A DNA stretch of 12,080 bases, taken from contig JAQGIA010000388.1 in assembly GCA_028291445.1 (NCBI GenBank), forward strand, positions 1 through 12,080, written 5' to 3'. The stretch is from Belnapia sp. (lineage in GTDB: Bacteria > Pseudomonadota > Alphaproteobacteria > Acetobacterales > Acetobacteraceae). This document shows, in pieces, positions 6,531 to 12,080 of this stretch. Below the pieces are notes generated by a model. That model was not told the DNA's origin. It was given only the letters and a program-made list of their open reading frames with translations, and searched no databases. Positions within the stretch are counted from its first letter, which is position 1. Each line of letters begins with the position of its first letter. A program made the translations under genes and the position numbers.

Positions 6531-6561
6531 CAGCCCGGTGTTCCGTCGCGGCAATCACGCG

Positions 6562-7209
6562 TCAGGCCTCGGCCACCTCGCGCCGGATATTCGCCCGCGC
6601 CGTCGCCTCCCACCAGGCGGGGACGCGGCCCGAGCGGAAGATCGCCGGCTCGGCCAGCAGTCCGGCGAGGAAGGCGCGGCGACCGGCACGAAATGCCGGC
6701 TCCGGCACCATCGCGTATTCCCGTCGCACCCGTTCGGTATTGTCGCGGAAGCCGGCCGGATCGCAGGCCAGCCCGGCGAGGTCGAGGTCGCAGAACAGCC
6801 GGTCCCGCTCCGCGACGGCGGTCAGATGGCGGGCCGTTGCCTCGATCATGCCGACCGCCTCGGCGAGCGGCGCGGCATCGAGCCGCAGGGCCGCACCGAT
6901 CTGCGTCAGCCGCCGCGCCGATTCCGCCTCGTTCCAGCCGCTGGCCGAGGGGATCTCGTAGACCAGGTCGTGATAGGCCGCCGCCCAAAGGATCGCCCGG
7001 TCCTCCGCCGCGCCGCCGAGCGCCAGCCAGGTGGCCCAGATGCCGCCGACATGTTCGCCGTCGTGGTAGTGGCGTCCAGGGGCAGGTCCGGGATTAAATC
7101 CGGGGGCGGCATAGGCGGCCCGCACCTCCTCGCGCATCGGCACCGGCAGGGCCGCGAGCAGTGCCGACCAGCCCGCGGCCGAGCGGCGGATCGGTGCCGG
7201 GCCGGTCAC
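6562..7209 (-). CDS. HD-domain metal-dependent phosphohydrolase-like protein (COG4339 type)
   Basis: The 215-residue product matches the predicted HD-superfamily metal-dependent phosphohydrolases of the COG4339 type. Visible are the metal-ligand pattern RHYHDGEHV (46-54), the HD pair in AAYHDLVYEIP (His80-Asp81) followed by NEAESARRL, the ATARHL block (His128), the DLDLAGL segment (141-147, usual DxDL), REYAMVPEPAFRAGR, and the closing WEATARANIRREV. Biochemical function of the family is not established; HD proteins commonly cleave phosphoesters. The start is a GTG at 7207-7209 within GTGA, overlapping the TGA of the upstream amidase, so translation is probably coupled. Its stop lies across a terminator-like hairpin from the oxidoreductase. 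Confidence 0.8.
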   Translation of the reverse strand: MTGPAPIRRSAAGWSALLAALPVPMREEVRAAYAAPGFNPGPAPGRHYHDGEHVGGIWATWLALGGAAEDRAILWAAAYHDLVYEIPSASGWNEAESARRLTQIGAALRLDAAPLAEAVGMIEATARHLTAVAERDRLFCDLDLAGLACDPAGFRDNTERVRREYAMVPEPAFRAGRRAFLAGLLAEPAIFRSGRVPAWWEATARANIRREVAEA

Positions 7210-8555
7210 CCCTCCGCCAGCGCCGCCTCCACCGCCGCCGCCGTCCGGAACAGCGCGGCATCGGCCATGGTCTCGCCGGTCAGCATCAGCCCGACCGGCG
7301 CCTCGCCCGGCAGGAGGATAGGCAGGCTGATGCTGCAGCGGTCGAGGAAATTCCCCACCATCGTATTGCGCAGCAGCAGCATGTTGATCCGGTTGTAGGC
7401 CGCCTCGTCATCGACCTCGGCGATGGCCGGGGGGATGATCGGGCAGGTCGGCGTCACCACCGCGTCGAAAGCCGCGGTCCGCCGGGCCACCGCCGCCATG
7501 ATCCGCCCGCGCGCCGCGACCAGGTCGATGTACTCGGCCGCGCTCATGCGCTCGCCGCGGCGGATGCGGGCCAGGATGCGCGGATCGTAGCCGGCGGCCT
7601 TGGCGCCGACCAGGCCGCGGTGCCAGGCCCAGGCCTCGCTGGCGGCGAAACCGCCGCTGGCATTCGCCGCGGGGATCTCCGCCAATTCCGGGATATCGAA
7701 CAACTCGATCCGGGCGCCTGCCGCCGCAAGCCGCGACAGCGCCCGCTGGAAGGCGTTGCCCACCACGGTATCGATGTCGTCGGTCAGGAAGGTCCGCCGC
7801 GGCAGGCCCAGCCGCAGCCCGGCGAGCGGCTGCCGCACCACCGGATGGGGATTCTCCTCTCCGGCGATGATCGCATCCAGCAGGGCGCAGCAAGCGACGG
7901 AACGCGCGAGCGGCCCCACCGAATCGAGCGACGGTGCCAGCGGCAGCACGCCGGCCAGCGGCACGCGCCGCGCCGTCGGCTTGTAGCCGACCACGCCGCA
8001 CAGCGCTGCCGGCACCCGGCAGGACCCGCCGGTATCCGTCCCCAGCCCGCCGAAGCCCATGTGGTCGGCCGCCGCCACCGCCGCGCCCGAGGATGAGCCG
8101 CCCGGCAGCCGTCCCGTCCGGCGGTCCCAGGGGCTGCGCGGCGTGCCGTAATGCGGGTTCACCCCGAGGCCGGAGAAGGCGAATTCCACCATGTTGGTCC
8201 GGCCGACGACGACGAAGCCGGCCCGCCGCAGCCGGGCCACCGCCGGCGCGTCGCTTCTGGCCGCCGGCGCGCCCCGCAGCACCGTGGAGCCGGCCGGGGT
8301 CGGGTGACCATGCTCGTCGAACAGGTCCTTGACGGTGACGGGGATGCCGGCCCAGGGGCTTGGCGCCCGGCCGATATGGCGCAGCCCATCCATGGCCCGG
8401 GCCTCGGCTCGGGCAGCCTCGGCGTGCACGGCGGTGAAGGCGCGGCTGCCCTCGCCGGTGGAATCGGCGATGCGGTCGAGCGCGGCATCGACCAGGGCCT
8501 CGGCGGAAATGCGGCCGCTGGCCAGGGCGGCGGCGGCGTCTGCGATATGCTGCAT
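7206..8555 (-). CDS. Amidase-signature family hydrolase
   Basis: The 449-residue protein is a stand-alone amidase-signature enzyme hydrolysing an amide to acid and ammonia (or an amide-like ester) in the cytoplasm. The Ser-cisSer-Lys triad is intact: Lys76 in GIPVTVKDLFD, Ser154 in PGGSSSGAAVA and nucleophile Ser178 in GLGTDTGGSCRVPAALCGVVGYKPT, with the normal 24-residue gap between the serines. The length fits the family (about 450-500), slightly short. It resembles GatA by fold, but no gatB or gatC is adjacent and the C-terminal part is divergent, so it is not likely to be the tRNA amidotransferase subunit. ATG at 8553-8555 gives the usual start (ADAAAALASGRISAEALV); the Shine-Dalgarno is poor and a hairpin covers that region. 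It is followed by the coupled HD gene and preceded by a small protein gene on the same strand. Confidence 0.88.
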   Translation of the reverse strand: MQHIADAAAALASGRISAEALVDAALDRIADSTGEGSRAFTAVHAEAARAEARAMDGLRHIGRAPSPWAGIPVTVKDLFDEHGHPTPAGSTVLRGAPAARSDAPAVARLRRAGFVVVGRTNMVEFAFSGLGVNPHYGTPRSPWDRRTGRLPGGSSSGAAVAAADHMGFGGLGTDTGGSCRVPAALCGVVGYKPTARRVPLAGVLPLAPSLDSVGPLARSVACCALLDAIIAGEENPHPVVRQPLAGLRLGLPRRTFLTDDIDTVVGNAFQRALSRLAAAGARIELFDIPELAEIPAANASGGFAASEAWAWHRGLVGAKAAGYDPRILARIRRGERMSAAEYIDLVAARGRIMAAVARRTAAFDAVVTPTCPIIPPAIAEVDDEAAYNRINMLLLRNTMVGNFLDRCSISLPILLPGEAPVGLMLTGETMADAALFRTAAAVEAALAEG

Positions 8556-8564
8556 GACGCGATG

Positions 8565-8585
8565 CTGGCCAGGAAAAACGGCCAG
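8565..8585 (-). promoter_or_regulatory. Short hairpin just before the amidase start codon
   Basis: CTGGCC (8565-8570) and GGCCAG (8580-8585) form a 6-bp stem around AGGAAAAAC. In the minus-strand transcript the hairpin ends nine bases before the amidase ATG, where a ribosome-binding site would be expected, and its loop contains five U residues. It may reduce initiation or end the upstream transcript; the evidence is pairing only. Confidence 0.3.
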
Positions 8586-8622
8586 GGCAATAGGGGGCTA
8601 AGCAACAGGGTCTTCGGTAGCA

Positions 8623-8636
8623 GGGGCCAGGGCCCC
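8623..8636 (-). terminator. GC palindrome after the small protein gene, weak terminator candidate
   Basis: GGGGCC-AG-GGCCCC (8623-8636) lies 18 bases past the stop of the 40-residue gene. In RNA it could form a compact GC hairpin. No U-run follows, so confidence is low. Confidence 0.25.
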
Positions 8637-8654
8637 GGCATCAATGAACCGATG

Positions 8655-8777
8655 TCAGTCCTGGTCGTTGGCGGGTGGCAGGCGGACCACCTCGGCCATG
8701 GCCACGGGGAACATCATCGCGCCGAACATCCAGCCTTCCAGCAATTGGAACTCGCCGCCAGCTTCCTCATCGGTCAT
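8655..8777 (-). CDS. 40-residue hydrophobic small protein, unrecognised
   Basis: A short gene not reachable by usual length cut-offs. ATG at 8775-8777 is preceded by GAGGT (8785-8789 on the complement) at an ideal seven-base spacing, and the frame ends at TGA 8655-8657. The peptide starts acidic (MTDEEAGGEF), then has QLLEG, a hydrophobic methionine-rich stretch WMFGAMMFPVAMAEVV (residues 16-31, marginal for a membrane segment) and a polar tail RLPPANDQD. This acidic head, apolar core and polar tail look like a real small membrane-associated or complex subunit. It sits 62 bases after the dehydratase gene and 99 bases before the amidase gene on the same strand. The strong ribosome-binding site and G/C-rich third positions support coding. 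I do not recognise the family and assign no function. Confidence 0.6.
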   Translation of the reverse strand: MTDEEAGGEFQLLEGWMFGAMMFPVAMAEVVRLPPANDQD

Positions 8778-8839
8778 CGGTGTTACCTCATGCAATTCCA
8801 CCTTCTAACGCGGATCGGGCAATCCGGGCAGCGCAACTC

Positions 8840-10567
8840 TCAGTGAATTTCGGGCTCGGGTGTCGCTGCTCCTGCTTCGAGGAAGTCGAAATCGCAGCCT
8901 TCATCCGCCTGCCGGACGTGTTGCAGGTGCAGGGCAGTCCAGCCGCGTGCATAACGCACCGGCGGTGCCACCCAGGCGTTCCGTCGCGCCGCCATTTCGC
9001 TGGCATCGACCAGCAGGTCTAGGCTGCGGTTGGGCACGTCGAGCCGGATGAGATCGCCGTTCCGGACCAGTGCGAGCGGCCCGCCGACATGCGATTCGGG
9101 TGCGACATGCAGCACGCAGGTGCCGTAGCTGGTGCCCGACATGCGCGCATCGGATAGCCGCACCATGTCGCGCACGCCCTGCTTCAGCAGCTTCTTCGGG
9201 ATCGGCATCATGCCCCATTCAGGCATGCCGGGGCCGCCCTGCGGCCCGGCCTGGCGCAGCACCAGGATGCTGTCGGCGGTGACGTCCAGGTCGGGATCGT
9301 CGAGCCGCGCATTCATGTCGTTGTAGTCCTCGAAGACCACCGCCGGGCCGGTATGGGTCAGCAGCCGCGGATCGGCCGCGCTGGTCTTGATGACCGCGCC
9401 ACGCGGCGCGAGGCTGCCGCGCAGGATGGCGACGCCGCCCTCCGCCTGCAGCGGCCGGTCGAGCGGGCGGATGATCTCCTCGTTCCAGATCTCGGCGCCT
9501 TCGAGGTTCTCCCCCAACGTCGCGCCCGTCACCGTCCGGGCCGTCAGGTCGAGGTATGGCGCCAGCCGTGCCAGGAAGGCCCGCGCCCCGCCGGCATAAT
9601 AGAAATCCTCCATCAGGAAGGTGTCGCCGTTCGGCCGCAGGTTGGCGATCAGCGGCACGCGGCGGCTGATCGCGTCGAAGCGTTCGAGATCGAGCTGGAA
9701 GCCGCCGCGCCGCGCCATGGCGATGAGATGCGGGATGGCATTGGTCGAGCCGCCGAAGGCCATGGTCGCGGTGACCGCATTGTCGACGCTGCCCTGGGTC
9801 AGCAGCCGGGCCGGAGTCTCGTCCTCCCAGACCATCTCGACGATCCGCCGGCCGCAGGCGGTCGCCATGCGCGGATGCGCCGAATCGGCGGCCGGGATGG
9901 AGGAGGCGCCGGGCAGGCAAAGCCCCATCGCCTCCACCGCCAGCATCATCGTCGCCGCCGTCCCCGCCGTCATGCAGGTGCCGAAGGATCGCGCGATGCC
10001 GGTTTCCATGTCCTTCCACTGCGCCTGGCTGATGTTCCCGGCGCGCAGCTCCGCATGGTACTTCCACACGTCGCTGCCGCTGCCGAGCTTCTTGCCGTGC
10101 CAGTTGCCGCTCAGCATCGGCCCGGCGGGGACGAAGATGCAGGGCAGCCCGGCCGAGAGCGCGCCCATGACCAGGGCCGGCGGCGTCTTGTCGCAGCCGC
10201 CGAGCAGCACGAGGCCGTCGCAGGGATGGCTGCGGGCGAGTTCCTCGGTCTCCATCGCCAGCAGGTTGCGGTACAGCATCGAGGACGGCTTCTGGTACTG
10301 CTCCGTCACCGGATGCGCCGGCAGCTCCACCGGGAAGCCGCCCGCCTGCCAGACGCCGCGCTTCACCTCATCCGCCCGCGTGCGGAAATGGGCGTGGCAG
10401 ACGCTGAGGTCGGACCAGGTATTGATGATGCCGATCACCGGCTTGCCGCGGAAATCCTGTTCCGACAGGCCGGTCTGCAACAGGCGCGAACGATGGCCGA
10501 AGGCGCGGATGTCGTCCACGCCGAACCAGCGGTGGCTGCGCAATTCCTCGGGCGTCTTGCGGCGCAT
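8840..10567 (-). CDS. IlvD/Edd-family sugar-acid dehydratase, L-arabinonate-dehydratase-like
   Basis: The 575-residue enzyme belongs to the IlvD/Edd family of iron-sulfur dehydratases and resembles Rhizobium L-arabinonate dehydratase (about 579 residues) more than the branched-chain enzyme IlvD. It should convert an aldonate to its 2-keto-3-deoxy acid in the cytoplasm. The three cluster cysteines are Cys57 (NTWSDLSVCHAHF), Cys125 (LLGGCDKTPP, with Asp126 as metal ligand) and Cys198 (SFGTCMTAGTA). The active-site block LSDARMSGTSYGTCVLH (471-487, Ser477) and the ending LHLQHVRQADEGCDFDFL match sugar-acid members. ATG at 10565-10567 has AGGGG five bases upstream; a longer in-frame start at 10606 is unlikely. 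It is divergent from a GntR regulator, with a shared palindrome in the 57-base spacer. The exact sugar acid (arabinonate, fuconate, galactonate, xylonate) cannot be told by eye. Confidence 0.88.
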   Translation of the reverse strand: MRRKTPEELRSHRWFGVDDIRAFGHRSRLLQTGLSEQDFRGKPVIGIINTWSDLSVCHAHFRTRADEVKRGVWQAGGFPVELPAHPVTEQYQKPSSMLYRNLLAMETEELARSHPCDGLVLLGGCDKTPPALVMGALSAGLPCIFVPAGPMLSGNWHGKKLGSGSDVWKYHAELRAGNISQAQWKDMETGIARSFGTCMTAGTAATMMLAVEAMGLCLPGASSIPAADSAHPRMATACGRRIVEMVWEDETPARLLTQGSVDNAVTATMAFGGSTNAIPHLIAMARRGGFQLDLERFDAISRRVPLIANLRPNGDTFLMEDFYYAGGARAFLARLAPYLDLTARTVTGATLGENLEGAEIWNEEIIRPLDRPLQAEGGVAILRGSLAPRGAVIKTSAADPRLLTHTGPAVVFEDYNDMNARLDDPDLDVTADSILVLRQAGPQGGPGMPEWGMMPIPKKLLKQGVRDMVRLSDARMSGTSYGTCVLHVAPESHVGGPLALVRNGDLIRLDVPNRSLDLLVDASEMAARRNAWVAPPVRYARGWTALHLQHVRQADEGCDFDFLEAGAATPEPEIH

Positions 10568-10606
10568 GATATCCCCTACGGCGTGGCTTCCGGGTGAAAC
10601 TGCCAC

Positions 10607-10618
10607 CTGCTATAGCAG
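10607..10618. promoter_or_regulatory. GntR operator, site 1 (CTGCTATAGCAG) between dehydratase and gntR
   Basis: CTGCTATAGCAG is a perfect 12-bp palindrome in the 57-base spacer between the divergent dehydratase and GntR genes. It ends six bases before the gntR ATG (10625) and about 40 bases before the dehydratase ATG. The same 12 bases recur at the TRAP gene (11340-11351). Its AT-rich core TATAGC could also serve as a -10 element. A bound regulator here would repress both genes. Confidence 0.75.
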
Positions 10619-10624
10619 AAGTCC

Positions 10625-11308
10625 ATGTCCAGTGCCGTCGAACCCCTCGCCGCAGCCGAAACCCTCTCGCTCGGGGAGCGTGCCTATCGCCGGCTGCGCG
10701 ACAGCATCGTGCAGGGGACGCTTTCGGCCGGCAGCCGCATCTCGGAACGCGGCATGGCCTCGGCGCTGGGCATCTCCGCCCAGCCGGTACGGGATGCGCT
10801 GCGCCGGCTGGAACAGGATGGGCTGGTGGTGACCCTGCCGCGCCGCGGCACCGTGGTTGCCGAATTCGGCCCCGAGCGCCTGGCCGAGCTGGGCCGGATC
10901 CGCGCCGCACTGGAGGGCGTCGCCGCGGCGCTGGCGGCCGAGCGCATGTCGGGGACGGATCTCGCCACCCTGGCCCAGGTGGTGCGCGGCATGCGCGCCG
11001 CCACCGCCGCCGCGGATACCGAGGCGCTGGCCGAGCTGAACGAGCGTTTCCATGCCATATTGCAGGGCGCCACCGGCAATGCCTTCCTGGTGAAGTCGCT
11101 CGAGGCGTTGCGGGCCTATGACGGTCTCGGCCGGCTGCGGGCGCTGGGCAGCACGCCGAAGGACATGCCGATGGCGCTGCGCGAGCATACCGGCATCCTC
11201 ACCGCGCTGCGCGCCCGCGACCCGGCCCTGGCCGAGGCGCGGATGCGCGCGCATGTGCTGCGCTCGCTCACCACCAATGGCGTCCTGGTCGCTGCGCGAA
11301 AGAATTGA
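10625..11308 (+). CDS. GntR-family transcriptional regulator, FadR/FCD subgroup
   Basis: This 227-residue DNA-binding protein has an N-terminal winged helix (about 15-80: GERAYRRLRDSIVQGTLSAGSRISERGMASALGISAQPVRDALRRLEQDGLV, then LPRRGTVVAEF) and a helical FCD effector domain (about 85-220). Metal- or ligand-binding histidines typical of FCD are His143 (ELNERFHAIL), His188 (LREHTGIL) and His210 (RMRAHVL); the first ligand position holds Asn139. FCD regulators usually sense small carboxylates and act as dimers on palindromes. The ATG at 10625 has no good Shine-Dalgarno, and the operator sits just before it, so the mRNA may be nearly leaderless. Neighbours are the divergent dehydratase and the downstream TRAP gene, both with the same palindrome, so it very likely controls sugar-acid uptake and catabolism, probably as a repressor lifted by the sugar acid or its product. 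Confidence 0.9.
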   Translation: MSSAVEPLAAAETLSLGERAYRRLRDSIVQGTLSAGSRISERGMASALGISAQPVRDALRRLEQDGLVVTLPRRGTVVAEFGPERLAELGRIRAALEGVAAALAAERMSGTDLATLAQVVRGMRAATAAADTEALAELNERFHAILQGATGNAFLVKSLEALRAYDGLGRLRALGSTPKDMPMALREHTGILTALRARDPALAEARMRAHVLRSLTTNGVLVAARKN

Positions 11309-11336
11309 CACTTCCCCGGCGGCTCGGGCAGGGTGC

Positions 11337-11354
11337 TATCTGCTATAGCAGATA
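11337..11354. promoter_or_regulatory. GntR operator, site 2: perfect 18-bp palindrome before TRAP gene
   Basis: TATCTGCTATAGCAGATA (11337-11354) is a perfect 18-bp palindrome containing the same 12-bp core as the site at 10607. It is 37 bases before the ATG of the TRAP binding protein and 28 bases after the gntR stop. An additional half-site TGCTAT starts at 11334. Its extended symmetry suggests a stronger binding site than site 1. Confidence 0.8.
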
Positions 11355-11391
11355 AGCGGCGGCGCCAGACCGTCCTGCGGAGGGGACTTCC

Positions 11392-12080
11392 ATGCCGATC
11401 ACTGCGACCGCCCGAAGGATGCTGCTCGGCACCGCGCTCGCTGTCCCCTGGATCGGCGGCACCGCCCTGGCCCAGGGCCTGACGCTCCGCGCCGCCGACA
11501 TCCACCCCGATGGCTATCCGACCATCGAGGGCGTGAAGTACATGGGCAAGCTGATCGAGGAGCGGACCGGCGGCCGCATCCGCATCCAGATGTTCCATTC
11601 CCGCCAGCTCGGCGACGAGAAGGACAGCCTGGAGCAGACCCGCTTCGGCGTCATCGACATCACCCGGGTCAATACCGCGCCGCTCAACAACATGGTGCCG
11701 GAAACCATGGTCGCCGGCCTGCCCTTCCTGTTCCGCGACACCGCGCATATGCAGAAGGTGATGGACGGCCCCATCGGCGAGGAGATCGGCCGCGCGACCC
11801 TGCCGCATGGGCTGGTGACGCTCTGCTACTACGATGCCGGGGCGCGCAGCTTCTACACGCGCAGCCGGCCCGCCCGCACGCCGGAGGATCTGAAGGGCAT
11901 GAAGATCCGCGTCCAGCAAAGCGACATGTGGGTGGCGATGATGCGCGCCTTCGGAGCCAACGCCACCCCGCTGCCTTACGGCGAGGTCTATTCGGCGCTG
12001 CAGACCGGCGTGGTCGATGGCGCCGAGAACAACTACCCCTCGTTCCTCACCGCCCGGCATTTCGAGGTGGCCAAGCACTA
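11392..12080 (+). CDS. TRAP transporter solute-binding protein, DctP family (3' end outside window)
   Basis: The first 229 codons of a periplasmic TRAP-type solute-binding protein, open to the window edge. ATG at 11392 is preceded by GGAGGGGA (11379-11386). The N-terminus [25 protein letters not shown] is a signal peptide with cleavage near ALA/Q (residue 27), and the RR pair could make it Tat-exported. DctP features follow: the first strand [75 protein letters not shown] (Arg152), [14 protein letters not shown] (Arg173, the conserved carboxylate-binding arginine), and [31 protein letters not shown]. Family members bind sugar acids and other carboxylates for the DctQM permease, whose genes should lie downstream. 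The GntR operator in front ties it to the dehydratase. Confidence 0.9.
   Translation, partial: [229 protein letters not shown]

Noticed and set aside
7206..8555. GatA subunit of the tRNA amidotransferase
   Set aside because: No gatB or gatC beside it and the C-terminal region is unlike GatA; a stand-alone amidase is more likely.
8159..8644. Minus-strand frame beginning with a hydrophobic, signal-like N-terminus
   Set aside because: After about 30 residues it runs out of frame inside the amidase gene and becomes Pro/Ser/Arg-rich; no Shine-Dalgarno. The hydrophobic start comes from the untranslated spacer.
8840..10567. Branched-chain IlvD as the identity of the dehydratase
   Set aside because: The sugar-acid-type ending (LHLQHVRQADEG) and the setting with GntR and TRAP genes fit an aldonate dehydratase better; no ilv genes nearby.
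9353..10597. 414-codon plus-strand open frame opposite the dehydratase
   Set aside because: Antisense to a protein with all cluster cysteines and active-site motifs intact; no independent motif or ribosome-binding site.
11305..11310. Perfect TTGACA over the gntR stop codon as a -35 box for the TRAP gene
   Set aside because: No acceptable -10 element lies 16-19 bases downstream; the nearest TATA-like sequence (the operator) is 26 or more bases away.
11116..12078. Minus-strand open frame opposite the TRAP binding protein
   Set aside because: The plus strand encodes an unmistakable DctP protein with a good ribosome-binding site; the antisense product has no family features.
1..12080. Search for CRISPR arrays, tRNA genes, insertion sequences, prophage or defence genes
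   Set aside because: No regularly spaced repeats, no cloverleaf-like segment, no transposase or integrase motif and no nuclease/helicase defence families were seen on either strand.

Overview
The window is gene-dense, very GC-rich chromosomal DNA (third codon positions are almost all G or C). The gene families point to an alphaproteobacterium, most likely Acetobacteraceae of the Roseomonas type: an AapJ-type amino-acid-binding protein, a TRAP solute-binding protein, IlvD/Edd sugar-acid dehydratase, LLM oxidoreductase and AEC carrier, with short spacers and overlapping genes. The family assignment is inference; no rRNA or other marker is present. I see no insertion sequence, prophage, tRNA or CRISPR array. 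Every base lies in or within 150 bases of a supported gene.

Left part (1-2953). The window opens with the C-terminus of a pyridoxal kinase (pdxY, +). Its stop codon overlaps that of a small convergent exported protein of unknown function (219-713, -). Across a 97-base divergent spacer with a perfect 9-bp hairpin lies an exported AapJ-like amino-acid-binding protein (811-1848, +), followed 28 bases later by an exported alpha/beta hydrolase of the HSL family (1877-2953, +), probably in the same transcript.

Middle part (2967-6493). A stand-alone ModE-type DNA-binding protein (-) diverges from a cytoplasmic HSL-family hydrolase (3466-4410, +), which carries a perfect 18-bp in-frame tandem duplication. 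That gene converges, with a 4-base overlap, on an AEC-family permease (4407-5348, -). The permease diverges from an LLM-class flavin-dependent oxidoreductase (5426-6493, +).

Right part (6562-12080). Four minus-strand genes follow each other: an IlvD/Edd-family dehydratase resembling L-arabinonate dehydratase, a 40-residue hydrophobic small protein with a good ribosome-binding site, an amidase-signature hydrolase, and an HD-domain protein coupled to the amidase by a GTGA overlap. Divergent from the dehydratase is a GntR/FCD repressor gene, followed by the start of a TRAP (DctP-type) solute-binding protein gene that runs off the window. The palindrome CTGCTATAGCAG occurs in the dehydratase/gntR spacer and again, extended to a perfect 18-bp palindrome, in front of the TRAP gene. 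This is strong internal evidence that one GntR protein controls uptake and dehydration of a sugar acid (aldonate-like substrate).

The most interesting items are this two-site operator, the unannotated small protein between dehydratase and amidase, the 18-bp duplication in the 3466 hydrolase, and the hairpin in front of the amino-acid-binding protein. I do not see a radically new system; most genes are recognisable metabolic or transport families.
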